From the NCBI GenBank assembly GCA_030446765.1, contig JAUJMR010000002.1, forward strand, positions 234,743-298,742: a stretch of 64,000 nucleotides of DNA, in the 5' to 3' direction. Source of the DNA: Chloroflexia bacterium. Lineage in GTDB: Bacteria > Chloroflexota > Chloroflexia > Thermobaculales > Thermobaculaceae. Both the position numbers and the translations under genes were made by a program. Below the pieces are notes generated by a model, which was not told the origin of the DNA, ran no database searches, and saw only the letters and a program-made list of their open reading frames with translations. The number at the start of each line of letters is the position of its first letter. Positions within the stretch are counted from its first letter, which is position 1. Positions 11,625 to 23,511 of the stretch are shown in pieces.

Positions 11625-12572
11625 ATGACGGTCGCAAAGACGGAGCAGTTGGGCGCATTGCGGGCAGAAGCCGCGCAATCCAAGCCGCGCGGCCTGTGGT
11701 CAGATGCATGGCGACGGCTGAAAAAAAACAAGGCAGCGCTCGCCGGGGTGGCCTATATCGCGGTGCTCGCCCTCATCGCAATTTTCGCCAAGTTTCTTGC
11801 TCCTCATGACCCGAATTTCATTCCGGCCGACGCGCTCGCCAACACGCCGCCCGTATGGCAAGAGGGGGCTGACCGGCGCTTTCTCCTGGGCACCGATAGC
11901 CTCTCGCGTGACATCTTGAGCAGGCTGATCTACGGCGCACAAATTAGCCTCGTTGTGGGCTTCATCCCGGTGGCACTAGAGCTTCTCCTGGGTGCGACGG
12001 TCGGTATTATGGCCGGCTGGCTGGGTGGGCGCTGGGATAACGTCCTAATGCGTATGGTGGATGTGGTGTATGCGTTCCCGTCGCTCCTGTTCTTCATCGT
12101 GGTATCCTCGGCCTTGGGGAGCACACCCTTCGGGCGTATGCTCTCTGGCCTGGTACTGTTGTTCGTGGCGTTCGCGGTCACCGGCTGGGTCACAATGGCA
12201 CGCCTCGTCCGCGGGCAGGTTCTCACGCTTAAGAACAAGGAGTTTATTGAGGCTGCCCGTTCTGTCGGCGTCCCGACCCAACGTATCATTTGGCGGCATG
12301 TCATACCGAACAGCCTTGCACCGATCATCGTCTCGGTCACCTTTGGCATACCCGGGTACATCCTGGCCGAAGCCGCCCTGAGCTATCTCGGCCTCGGGAT
12401 TCACCCACCGGCCGCGAGCTGGGGTAATATGGTCCGGGAGTTCAGCACCCTCATCAGCCTGAACGCCGTGTTCGTCCTGATGCCCGCGGCACTGATCGCG
12501 CTCACGATGCTTGCGTTCACGTTCCTGGGTGACGGCCTGCGCGATGCGCTCGATCCCCAAATGACCAAGTAA
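11625..12572 (+). CDS. ABC transporter permease, DppC/OppC type
   Basis: EAARSVGVPTQRIIWRHVIPNSLAPIIV EAA-loop; LGTDSLSRDILSRLIYGAQ; ATG at 11625. Confidence 0.92.
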   Translation: MTVAKTEQLGALRAEAAQSKPRGLWSDAWRRLKKNKAALAGVAYIAVLALIAIFAKFLAPHDPNFIPADALANTPPVWQEGADRRFLLGTDSLSRDILSRLIYGAQISLVVGFIPVALELLLGATVGIMAGWLGGRWDNVLMRMVDVVYAFPSLLFFIVVSSALGSTPFGRMLSGLVLLFVAFAVTGWVTMARLVRGQVLTLKNKEFIEAARSVGVPTQRIIWRHVIPNSLAPIIVSVTFGIPGYILAEAALSYLGLGIHPPAASWGNMVREFSTLISLNAVFVLMPAALIALTMLAFTFLGDGLRDALDPQMTK

Positions 12573-12612
12573 CAGCCGCCCCCGCTCCAGCGGGAACCGG
12601 CCATCCTGATCC

Positions 12613-12643
12613 GGGACGAGGCATGTAGTCCATGCCTCGTCCC
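12613..12643 (+). terminator. Intrinsic terminator-like hairpin after ABC permease
   Basis: GGGACGAGGCATG-TAGTC-CATGCCTCGTCCC then TTT; 13-bp perfect stem. Confidence 0.65.
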
Positions 12644-12754
12644 TTTGCGTTGCCCGCCATCTTTATCAGTTGTTTACGCCGATCCCCTTGTGAGCCGACA
12701 CGCCCTTCCGGATAGTAGCCTGAGACGATTGGCTCTAGACGCCAGGGAGGCCCC

Positions 12755-15700
12755 ATGACGACATATACCAGGCGCCCCGATCCCAGCCCGCTACCCACCA
12801 GTGCCGGGGAGGACGCGCAGCTCGTAGCGACTTACCTGCAGGCGCTACTGAAACAGACGCCGGCGACGGAGCTGCCACATATCTCGCTGCGGCTCGCACG
12901 GACGGACGCCGGCAATGTGCCCGGGATCGCCGTCGAGGATGCGGTAAATGCCGTGGGCAAGGTGGTCGTCCTTGGGAAAGCTGGCTCCGGAAAGACCACG
13001 ATGCTCTCGAGCGTGGTGTCCAGCGTTGCAGTACGGTCACTCGAGGCCCACTTCGGCCGACCCGACGGCGACCGATCCCTCTCCCTCGAAGACCAGCGTA
13101 TCCCGCTCTTCGTCGCGCTGGCCGATACGGAGGGACTGCACCTGCCCGAGCTTCTCCAGCGCTCGTTTACCAATGCAGGCGTGCGTGTGTCGGCGGCGTG
13201 CACCGAGCGCCTAGTCGAAGATTATCCCTTGCTCATCGCCTACGACGGTCTCGACGAAGTGCGCGCCGAGCGCCGACTTGAGGCTGCTGCGGAGATCGCC
13301 AGCACGGTGACCCGCGCAGGCTCACCGCATCGGTTCCTCGTAAGCTGCCGGGAAGATGAGTTTTCCCTCTACAGCGTCTGGTTCGATGAGTGCGAGACTC
13401 GTCACATCGAGCCCGTCACCCAGGAGCAGGCGCGCGAGTACCTGACCGCCACCGTGCAGCGCGCTGACTCCCAGTGGCGACTACGCGACGAGCGCGTTTG
13501 GGGCTTCGTTTCGACCGTCCGGGCGCTCGACTGCCTGCGCCAGGAACTCACTGACAACAAAGGCCCGGCTGGTTCGGCGGGCAAACTCCTGCTTGGCGTC
13601 GGCCGCAAGCTCCTTCTGCAGGCCGAGGCAAAGCGCCGAGCTCGCGGTGGAGACGCCGTACAGAGCCGCACCATGGTCCGCCTTCTCGCCGCGCTCGCGT
13701 TTTCGATGCGCGCTGAGGGCGTGGCGAAGATCTCTCGCGAACAGGCGTGTTCAGTGATCGCCGCTGCCTTGGGCGACGAGCTCACACCCGAGCCGCACCT
13801 GGAGTTGCTGCTCGACTCAGGGCTCATTGAAAGCACAGACGCGCGCCGCTGCCTGCAGTTCCTCGACACGGCAATAGAGGAAACCTTCAGCGCGTACGCG
13901 CTGCTCCTGCATGTCGAGTCCGGTGGCTCACTGAATGAGTACGTCGCCGCGGAGGCAGATCGAGAGCGCTGGAGCGCTCCACTGACCCTACTGTACGGTC
14001 TCCACCCCGACCGGGGTGCAATGCTCCGGGCCGTGATGGGCGATGGGCGAAATCCCGCGCTCGTCCGACTCGCCGTCCGCTGCCTCGTGGCGAACGAACC
14101 GGTGGACGAGTGGGGGCAAATTACTGCGCAGTCCGATCTGGACACGTCCGCGCATCTCTATCTGGGCACGGCGTTCGCGGAGCTCGGTCACCACGACCAG
14201 GCAATATTGGAGTTGGGGCGTGCGATTCAGGGCGGGCTAGACAGCGCAGAGGTGCACGCCCGGCTCGGTAGCCTGAATCAGACACGGGGCGATCACGCTG
14301 CCGCACGGTTAGAGTTCGAGCAGGCGCTCGAGCGAGAACCCGCGAATACGGCATACAAACGACACCTCGGTATGTGCCTCGCGCTTGACGGGCAGTACGA
14401 GCTGGCGATTGCTTGCTTGCGGGAGGTTATCGCCGATCTCAAGGGCGACTGTGCCCTCACCCAGCACGAGCTGGGTGGCATCTACAAACAGCAGGGACGC
14501 ACGACGGACGCGACGGCGGAGTTGCAGGAAGCCGCGGACCTGGTCCCAGGCAGTGCGCTTTACCGCACCAGCCTTGGTGCAGTCCTCGCGGCATCTGGCG
14601 ATCTCAATGCCGCAGCCACGCAACTCCACGCGGCCCTGGAGCATGACCCCGAGTTCGCGGCAGCACACAACGAGCTCGGTGCCGTGCTCGAGCAGCAGGG
14701 GCGCTTGGAAGAAGCACTCGTCCAGTACAGTCGGGCGGCAGACCTGCACCCCGGCGAACCGGTCTATCATCGCAACGCCGGTACGGTGCTGCGCATGCTC
14801 GGCCGGACGGCTGGTGCCGAGCGCGAGCTAACAACCGCGATCGAGCTGGATGCATCGTACGCCGACGCGTACAACGAACTCGGCATACTGATGCTCGAAA
14901 CCGGGCGTCCAGCCGCCGCGCTGGAAAACTTCCAGCGGGCGGTGGAACTCGTACCGGCGCAGGCCCAGTACCACCTGCGCACGGGCATCGCGTACCGCGC
15001 GCTCAAGCAGCCGGCGGAAGCGATCCGCGCGCTGGAGACTGCGGCATCGATCGAACCTACGGCGGACACGCACGGTGTACTCGCCGATGCGTACTCGGCG
15101 GACGGTCATCTGCTGGAGGCGGTACAACAGTACCGGTGGGCGGTCGAGCTCAGCGGCGGGCTGCCTTCGTACCTCGTGAACGCGGCTCAGGTACAACGCC
15201 GAGCCGGATTGCTCGCGGAGGCGGAAGCCTCGCTGCAACGCGCACTGGCCGCGGACTCGAGCCTGGCCGGGGCACACTTCGAACTGGGTGTATTGCTTGA
15301 GGACCAAGGGCGCATCCAGGATGCGTTCGCATCGTACGCCCGCGCATCGGAGCTCGCGCCGGATGTCACGGAGTATCTGGTGGCGCTGAGTCGCAGCGCA
15401 CGCATGGCCGGTGATACGGAACGCGCCAGGGCCGTGATCGACCGCGCTGTCGAACTTGCACCATCTTCGGGTGCCGTCTGGGATGAGATGGGCACTCTCG
15501 CACTTGAGCGCGGGGACACTTCGCTCGCTCTGCAGCACTCCCGCACAGCCGTGGCCCGAGAGCCGGAGAACGCTCGATACCGTACTCACCTCGCCCGTGC
15601 TCTCCGGCAAGGTGGAGCGATCAGCCAGGCGCTTGATTCGGCAACCGAGGCGGCGCGGCTTGATCCGCAGCTACCGGCCGCGCAGCACGAGTACGCACTC

Positions 15701-18700
15701 GCGCTCGCGGCGACCGGCGACCTTGATGCCGCCCTCGGCCGGTTGCGCACCGCCACACGCCTGGAGCCACAGGACCCCACATACGCGCTCGACCTGGGTC
15801 GCCACGCCCGGCTGCGAGGCAGGCTCAACGAGGCGCTCAACGCCCTGCACCGCGCGGTTGAGCTCGATCCACACTCCGGTCCCGCCCACATGGAACTCGG
15901 TCTGGCACTCGGCGACACCGGACGCTGGAACGAGGCGCTCGGACATCTGCGTTCAGCGCTACTCACGGATGACGGCGACGCGCAATATCGCCACCACTAC
16001 GGCGTGGCGTGCCTTCGGACCGGCAACGTTGAGGCAGCCGTGACAAACCTGCTCACGGCGGTCGAGCAGCAGCCCGCCAACGCCGGGGCACAGGCCGACC
16101 TCGCGGAGGCACTTGCAGCCGCGCAGCGACCCGGTGATGCGTTGACGGCACTGCGCGCCGCCTCCGCCTCGGAGCCCGAGAACCCTGCCTACCTGGTACG
16201 GCTTGCTACGCTGCTCAGAGAACAAGGCGAGTACCGAGCGGCTCAGGAGACGCTGGATCGGGCGCTGGAACTCAACCCCAATTCCGCAGCAGCGCGGAGC
16301 GAACTCGGCCTCGTGCTATCGGCCCAGGGACTCGACGAGCGGGGCCTGGCCCAGCAGATACGCGCCGTGAAAGTCGAGCCGGATAACGGTCTCTATCACT
16401 TCCGCCTCGGTGCGGCGTACCTGCGCCAACGCGCGCACGCCCAGGCGGTAGAGGAGCTCGAGCTTGCCCTCCGCATCGAGCCTGGCCATGCGGAATGGCA
16501 GCACGAGCTAGGCCGGGCACTGAGCGGCCTGGCCCGTCGTGAGGATGCCTTGCAGCCTATCTCAAAGCCGCGACCCTCGAGCCGAATGTCGGCCCGTACC
16601 ACCGCGATGCCGGCGTGACGTACAAGCTGCTCGGCCGCTATGATGAGGCATCGGAGCATCTGGAGGAGGCCGTACGGCTGCAGCCAAGCATCGCCTCCTG
16701 GCACAACGACCTCGGAATCTGCTACGAGCGCCGGGGCTGGCACGACGAGGCACTCCAGGAGTTCGAGGCCGCGATCGCGCTCGACGCCTCGCAACCGGTG
16801 TACATCTGCAACGCCGGCAACGTGCTGCGCCAGCAGGAACGGTATGAGAAGGCAATCGCGAGGCTCGAAGAGGCAAACGCTCTCAATCCCGAGTACGCGG
16901 AACCGTATCACCAGATGGCCATGACGCTCCAGGCGCTCGGCCGGCTGGACGAGGCCCTCGAGTACTACGAGCACGCCATTGCCCTCGCACCTGACACCGG
17001 CAAGTACCATTACAACCTCGGCCTGCTTCAGCAGCGCCGTGGGCGAATGGAGGAAGCGCTTGCGGCGGTGGAGACTGCGGTCCGGCTGCAGAACGAGGCG
17101 ATGTGGCACCATACGCTGGGAGTCATGCGGCGAGAGCACGGTCCGGCGATGGAGGCAGTACCGAGCCTGCGCCAGGCCCACAACCTTGAGCCGACGAACG
17201 CGACCTACATTCGAGACCTTGCACGGGCGCTGCGCGAGAGCGGCGACCTAGAAGGCGCGATGGCGTGCGCCCGCGAGGCTTTGAAGCTTGTCCCCGACGA
17301 CCCGCGCGCGATCGCGGAGCTGGCCTCAATACAGGAAGCGATGGGCGAGCTCACCGCCGCGCTCGCCTTGTACAAGCAAGCGTCGATGATCCAGCCATCG
17401 GAACCATCGTACCACCGCCAGGTCGGTACTGTCTCCCGACTACTTGATCGGCCAACGGACGCCGCCGCGTCCCTGGACCGCGCGCTAAAGCTTGCGCCCA
17501 ACGATCCACGCACCCTGTATGAGATGGGCCTGTTGCATGAGGCGCAGGGTCGATACGAGGAAGCATATAAGCTCCTCAAGCAGGCGGTGACCCAGTGCCC
17601 GCGCGAGGCGGCCTACCGATACGTGCTCGGCGTCACGATGCGCAAACTGCGAAGCCGCGAGAACCAGCTACGGCAGGCGCGGCTCCTCGCACAGTCGTCG
17701 CAGGTGTCGTATTCCGCTGCGGCTGCGGAGCTTGAGGAGGCGATCAGGATTGAACCGGGACACGCCGCGTGGCATAACGAGCTTGGTGAGACGTACGAAC
17801 TGGATGGGAGCCATGAGGAGGCGCTCAGACAGTTCAGGCAAGCAGCCGGGCTCGAATCTGACGTGCCTGTCTACCAATACAACCTGGGCCGCGCCCACAA
17901 GCGGCTGAGGGAGTACGACGACGCGGTACGGGCGCTGCAAACGGCGGTACGGCTCGACGGCGAGTATGCAGCCGCCTTCTCGGACCTCGGCACCACCTTC
18001 ACCACGCTCGGCCGAAACGCGGAAGCGCTCCTGAACCACGAGCGCGCCCTGCAGATCGACCCCAATAACCCGGAGTATCGCCGGCAGGCCGGCTCCGCAT
18101 ATCGCCAGACCCGGCGCTATCGCGACGCGCTCCAGGCACTCGCCCGCGCTGCCGAACTGGACCCGCAGAACCCGGAGACGTACAACGAGCTTGGACTCGT
18201 GTACCGCGCACAGGGCAAGCATCGCGAGGCACTCGCGGAGTTCGAGCACGCGCTGAAGCTCTCGCCGGAGCACGCGGGCTACAACCGAAACGCTGCCATC
18301 GCGTACCAGGACCTCAAGCAACCCCGCCAGGCGATCGAGAAGCTGCGCCGTGCGGTACTGCTCGAGCCAGCACGCGCGGGGTGGCATCACGAGCTCGGTG
18401 CACTGCTTGAGTCGCAGGGCGATCTGCCCCACGCGCTTGCAGAGTATCACGAGGCGGCGAACATAAATCCAGAAGGGGCCACCTACTACTACCGTGCCGC
18501 TGAGGTGTATGGGAAGTTGGGCCAGATCGAACAAGGAGTGGATGCGTTGCGGCGGGCGCTGTGGCTGGAGCCGCGCAACTACGAGTGGCGCTTCCGGCTC
18601 GGGCAACTCCACACGGAGGCCGGACAACCCGCGCTCGCGGCCGAGGAGTTCGCACGAGCGCTTGAGCTCGAGCCCGATGCCGCGGAGGCGCACCTGCAAC

Positions 18701-19476
18701 TCGGCCTCTCACTCGCCGCGCTGTCGCAGCCGGAACAGGCAGCAGAACGTCTCGCGGAGGCTGCCAAGCTCGAACCGGGCAACGTTGAGGTGCACAGCGC
18801 ACTGAGCGAGGTGCTGGAGACGTTGGGCCGTCCCGAAGAGGCGCTGAGTCACATCGTCCAGGCGCTCCTGTTGGACACCTCACTCGTCGGCTTGTACCGC
18901 AGCGCGGGTCGGCTTTATATGCAGCTCGGACGGTCCGAGGAGGCAGCGGCCGCCCTTGAACGCGCGGTCGAGCTGGAGCCCGGGGACGCTGCGACGCACT
19001 CAGACCTTGGTCTCGTGTACGAGGCACAGGAGAAGCTGAAGCTCGCGCTCGGGGAGCAGCGGGAAGCGGTGCGCATCGAGCCGACCACGGCGCTGTACGA
19101 GATGCGTGCCGGATCGTTGTGCCGGCAACTGCGCTGGTTCGACGAGGCGCGAGCAGCCCTCACTCGTGCGCTGGAGATGAGCCCGGAGGATCCACGAACA
19201 TACAATGAGATGGGACAGCTGTTCGAGGCGGTTGGGCGCCCCGAAGAAGCACGCGAGCAATACGAGGTCGCTGTGCGGCTCGCCCCGAATGAGGCCGAGT
19301 ATCACCGCAACCTGGGCGTCGTTTACAAGCGCCTCAAGCGCTACGATCTGGCCGCAAACGAGCTGCGCTACGCGGTCAAGCTCAAGCCTGGCTACGCCGA
19401 GGCGTACAAGGAACTCACGACGGTCAGCACACTCTCGTTCATCACGCGTGGCTTTACCAGGGAGCGAGCATCATAA
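12755..19476 (+). CDS. Giant NACHT-family NTPase with ~50 C-terminal TPRs (one frameshift near 16552)
   Basis: Walker A GKAGSGKTT, Walker B LLIAYDGLDE, FLVSCREDEF sensor-like motif, then continuous ~34-aa TPRs. ORFs 12755-16618 and 16615-19476 join as ...REDALAAYLKAATLEPNVGPYHRDAGVTYKLLGRYDEA... Confidence 0.9.
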
Positions 19477-19617
19477 CGAGCCGTGATCCCGGTAGCGTCA
19501 ACAGGCGCTGTAACCTTGGGGCGTTCAATGGAACGCCCCGGGCTCCCGTCCGTGACAATGTGAGTAATACAATCGGTTGTAGTCCTTGGTGAAAAGACCT
19601 GTGGAGGTAGTACCCGA

Positions 19618-20214
19618 ATGATCTTCTCGGACACGATGATTATCGAGGCCATACAGACTGGCCTCGTCCAGTTCGATCCCCCCTTGGATATCCCGGTTCA
19701 AGTCCAGCCTGCCTCCATCGACCTGCGGCTTGGCGACACCTACCGAGTGTACAACTACGCGCAGCACCACCTGATCGACCCATCCGCAGACGTGGACCTC
19801 GATGAGATCAGCGAGCTGGTGCACCAGGACGGCAAGCCGTTCATCCTGCACCCCGGCGCCTTCGTGCTGGGCTCGACGCTGGAGTACGTCCGCATCCCGA
19901 ATAGCCTGGTGGGACGTCTGGAGGGCCGGAGCAGTATCGGACGGCTCGGCGTTATCGTCCACTCAACCGCCGGCTTCATCGACTGTGGTTTCCAGGGAAA
20001 CATCACGCTGGAGATCAGCAACATCGGGAAGATCCCGGTGGCACTCCGAACCGGGATGCGCGTCTGCCAACTCACCCTGATGGAAACGGGTCCCGTCGCC
20101 CGGCCATACGGCCCGCTGCGCGGGAGCAAGTACCAGGGCCAGCGAGAGCCGACGCCGAGCCGCCTCCGCAAGGATGCCGAGTTCGCGCCATCGGTGGAGA
20201 CGCTACTACGGTAG
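19618..20214 (+). CDS. dcd: dCTP deaminase
   Basis: 198 aa; QPASIDLRLG, GRLEGRSSIGRLGVIVHSTAGFIDCGFQGNITLE motifs. Confidence 0.93.
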   Translation: MIFSDTMIIEAIQTGLVQFDPPLDIPVQVQPASIDLRLGDTYRVYNYAQHHLIDPSADVDLDEISELVHQDGKPFILHPGAFVLGSTLEYVRIPNSLVGRLEGRSSIGRLGVIVHSTAGFIDCGFQGNITLEISNIGKIPVALRTGMRVCQLTLMETGPVARPYGPLRGSKYQGQREPTPSRLRKDAEFAPSVETLLR

Positions 20215-20569
20215 GTGCGGCGACAACGGTCCCCCACGAGGTAGAGCGACAACTGCGCGGTAATTCGAGGCGATTGGCGGCGAAAAGCACGATGCCGAAC
20301 TTGTGCAACCGCCCATTGGTCTTGTAGCATGAGGTGGTCGACCTGAGCGGTTGGCCACTTTGGTATTTCCGCACGCCAGTCCCGGCACCTGAAACCGCCG
20401 ACCTCGGTCAACTCCTGTCCTGGAGCCACGACTGCGGGTCGAGCCTATCGTAAATGGTATCTGGGCTTGGCGTCTCAGCCGAATCATGAGCGCCCCACGT
20501 AAACAACTGGCGCCGCCATGCAAAACGCACCACTGCGCCGGGCGCAGTAATGGGACCTAGGGAGTTATA

Positions 20570-23401
20570 TTGCTACGTAAGGCCAGCATCGCTCGAACAC
20601 CTCTGACTATCGCCATGGTTGCCCTGCTGTTGATAGCGGCCGCACTAGCTGCGCTTGCCGCGTTTCAGGCAAACAGTGACGGACCGAAGATCGCCAAGCC
20701 CCCTGCCAATACCCCGGTTGCGGGAGAGACACCCACAGTACAGCCGTCGCTACCGGTTGCCTCAAGCGATGGGCTTAAATTAGCACTCAACGAGGACGGG
20801 AGTATCGCGGAAATCAGCGATGGCGAGCGCACGCTACCGAAACTCGATACTCCAGGGGGCTTCTCAATGCGCCTCGTGGGCGAGGAGCCAAACCTGGCGC
20901 CGAATCCGAGCTTGGAGATTGATGTCGACGGTGACGGTACGCCGGACGGCTGGCGCTTTACGAAGGGCGCGGCCCGGCCACAACTCGTCAACTCAAAGGC
21001 GCACTCGGGCAAGCGCTCCATCACCGTATCGAACAAAAGGGTCGCTACGTCGGGGACGTTCAGCACCGAGATAGCGGTGAAGCCATATCGCAATTACATT
21101 GCTTCGGCCTGGTTTCGTAGCGAGAATGTATTACCGACCAGCGCGTGGTTTGGCAACCCACCGGTTAGAATACCGGACGGTTCTCCGGCGCAGATCAAGG
21201 TCGAAGAGTTGACGCGCGGTGGCGAGGTGATCAGTACCTACTACGCCTTTGGCTATACAAACACGGCTGGTTGGAACCGTCAGGCTGTCGGCTTTAAGAC
21301 CCTTGGCAAGACACGAAAGCTACGCGTCACCGGGTTGCTGTATAAAGGCTCAGGAAGGGTATGGTTCGACGACCTGTACGTCGGTCAGCTGATCTCCGAC
21401 ACCGTGCGGCCTCTCACGAGCGAGACCACCGCCGGCGCCGACGGGAAGCTGCACCAGCACGCCGACCTTCCTGAGGAGCATCTCACGTTCGACGCAACCT
21501 ACACCCCCACCAAAGACTACATCCGCGTCGATGCAGAGGTGACGGACACGGCGAAACAAGACGCCCTGGCCACTGACAAGGCGTTCCAGATCACCTACGC
21601 CCTCCCCGTGAACGCGGTAGGATGGATGTGGGACGATCACCCTCGAAAGTCACGCGAAATCACACCGAAGGTTCCCTTCAAACTCAACTCCGTCCAGGTC
21701 CCGGATCCCTCCAGATACCCGTTCGCGACTATCCACGACGACAAGTCAGCCCTGACGATCGCAATGCCGCTCAACACGCCCCGGTTCGCCACGACAAAGT
21801 ACGACAGCCGTCGGGGACTTACCATGACCTTCGACCTCGGGGTCTCCAAGGCCGCGAAGAAGCTGAAGGGAAAGGCAACCTTCACGTTCCTGTTGTACAA
21901 ATCGGATCCGGCATGGGGTATACGGGCGGCCACGAAGAAGTACTACGATATCCATCCACAGTCATTCGTCCGCCGGACCGATCCAAGACGGGAAGGCTTC
22001 TGGTTCGTCCGGCCACCTCTTGAGGCACTGGACAATCCGAAAACACCGAAGGACGAGTCGACGGCTTACGGGCTTGGCTTGAATATGGTGAGCCTGGGTA
22101 CGGATAGCACCATCGTGCACAAGGTTTGGGGCGGCGACTACCTGAAGTGGGACAACCGGCGGAACATCTACACGTCGACCTACAATCACCATTCGGGGTT
22201 CTTCGCCCCGCGATGCGCGCCTGGTCAGCGTGGGTGTGAGAAGCTGACCTACGAGCAGTCACTCCAGAAGCTCCGCGCGGATGCCGCGAAGTCAACGGCG
22301 AACGGAAAGAACGACCGGCTGCGGGATGAGTCGCAGGCGACGTTGATCTCCGCATCGCGCGATATAAACGGGCGGCTGCGGTACACGAACTACCAGAACA
22401 AGTTCGGAGCATTCAATAAGTACTACCAAAACCCCGACCCCGACTTGTCCGACGGCATGGACTGGTCGGCGGCGGCCCAGAAGCACCAGATGGAGTATGC
22501 GATACAACTGGCCCGTGAAGCCGGTGCGAAGCTGGAGGCGATTCACTTCGACTCGACTTCCGGTCATCGCCGTTGGGGCGAGGATTACAGCCGGGAGCAC
22601 TGGGCCACGGCGGACGTACCGTTGACCTTCAGCTATGAGTCGGGCGAAGTAACCGAGAAGCTGATATTCGCGATGTATGAGCATCTGGAGAAAATGGCCG
22701 ACTTCCTGCACGACCGCGACATGCTCCTCACCGCCAACTTCAACGGCAACGAGGTCAACGCCCTCAACTACCTGGGCGCGGACCTGATCGACTACTACGG
22801 GGTGGAACAAGGTCTCGAGCAGCGAGTCGGAGCTGTATGGGGTGTGACCGCCGATAGCTTCGCCCTGAATAAACGCGTCATGGCATACCAGAAGCCCATC
22901 AGCACCCTCGACACCGAGATCGGCAATGGTAAGTTCAGCCTGGCGCAGATGGAGGCGAAGATACAGCGCAGCCTCTTCTACGGCATCTTCCCTGGTGCTC
23001 GCGGGCAAATTACGAAGACCAAAGGTTGGTGGTCGGATCAGGGGCTCAGAAAGGTCTACGCCCGATACAGCCCGTTGCTCGAGGAACTGGCGGTCGCCGG
23101 CTGGGAGCCGGTCACGAACGCCCGTTCGTCCAATCCGGACGTATGGCTAGAGCGGTTCGGGTACGCATCGCAGAACACGTTGCACCTGACCATTCGCAAC
23201 GACACCGAGTCGAACCACGGCTACACGCTCACGGTCGATCTCGACAAGGATGGACTGAAATCTGTGCGAAACCTGACGGCCCGGGAAATGATCATGGACG
23301 AGTCCGTGGATGTTGAGTTGAACTCGGACGGCACCCAAGCCACGCTTTCCGGGACGATACCCGCAGGTTCTACCCGTATGGTCCGCTTCGACACACGTTA
23401 G
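20570..23401 (+). CDS. Secreted/membrane-anchored glycoside hydrolase-like protein with carbohydrate-binding-like N-terminal domain
   Basis: 943 aa; N-terminal hydrophobic segment; APNPSLEIDVDGDGTPDGW CBM-like module; C-terminal region resembles GH TIM barrels. Confidence 0.55.
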   Translation: MLRKASIARTPLTIAMVALLLIAAALAALAAFQANSDGPKIAKPPANTPVAGETPTVQPSLPVASSDGLKLALNEDGSIAEISDGERTLPKLDTPGGFSMRLVGEEPNLAPNPSLEIDVDGDGTPDGWRFTKGAARPQLVNSKAHSGKRSITVSNKRVATSGTFSTEIAVKPYRNYIASAWFRSENVLPTSAWFGNPPVRIPDGSPAQIKVEELTRGGEVISTYYAFGYTNTAGWNRQAVGFKTLGKTRKLRVTGLLYKGSGRVWFDDLYVGQLISDTVRPLTSETTAGADGKLHQHADLPEEHLTFDATYTPTKDYIRVDAEVTDTAKQDALATDKAFQITYALPVNAVGWMWDDHPRKSREITPKVPFKLNSVQVPDPSRYPFATIHDDKSALTIAMPLNTPRFATTKYDSRRGLTMTFDLGVSKAAKKLKGKATFTFLLYKSDPAWGIRAATKKYYDIHPQSFVRRTDPRREGFWFVRPPLEALDNPKTPKDESTAYGLGLNMVSLGTDSTIVHKVWGGDYLKWDNRRNIYTSTYNHHSGFFAPRCAPGQRGCEKLTYEQSLQKLRADAAKSTANGKNDRLRDESQATLISASRDINGRLRYTNYQNKFGAFNKYYQNPDPDLSDGMDWSAAAQKHQMEYAIQLAREAGAKLEAIHFDSTSGHRRWGEDYSREHWATADVPLTFSYESGEVTEKLIFAMYEHLEKMADFLHDRDMLLTANFNGNEVNALNYLGADLIDYYGVEQGLEQRVGAVWGVTADSFALNKRVMAYQKPISTLDTEIGNGKFSLAQMEAKIQRSLFYGIFPGARGQITKTKGWWSDQGLRKVYARYSPLLEELAVAGWEPVTNARSSNPDVWLERFGYASQNTLHLTIRNDTESNHGYTLTVDLDKDGLKSVRNLTAREMIMDESVDVELNSDGTQATLSGTIPAGSTRMVRFDTR

Positions 23402-23511
23402 CACGCTTTCACGGTCGGCGTAAGGTCCTCCGAGAAAGGGTCGGAGCCGGGACTATGAGTCCGATGTGAACGCTGGACCGCGGCTAACTCGCCCGCTGCT
23501 ACAATCGATCA

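Noticed and set aside
17668-18699. Long minus-strand ORF (343 aa) and similar antisense ORFs across the window
   Set aside because: Shadow ORFs from high GC third positions opposite conserved + strand genes; no recognisable motifs
14150-19430. Regularly repeated DNA over 5 kb that could be mistaken for a satellite or CRISPR-like array
   Set aside because: The repetition is at protein level (degenerate TPR codons); no identical direct repeats with unique spacers
19518-19539. GGGGCGTTC-AATG-GAACGCCCC hairpin as terminator between NACHT-TPR and dcd
   Set aside because: Perfect 9-bp stem but no U-tract; could be only a weak terminator or coincidence
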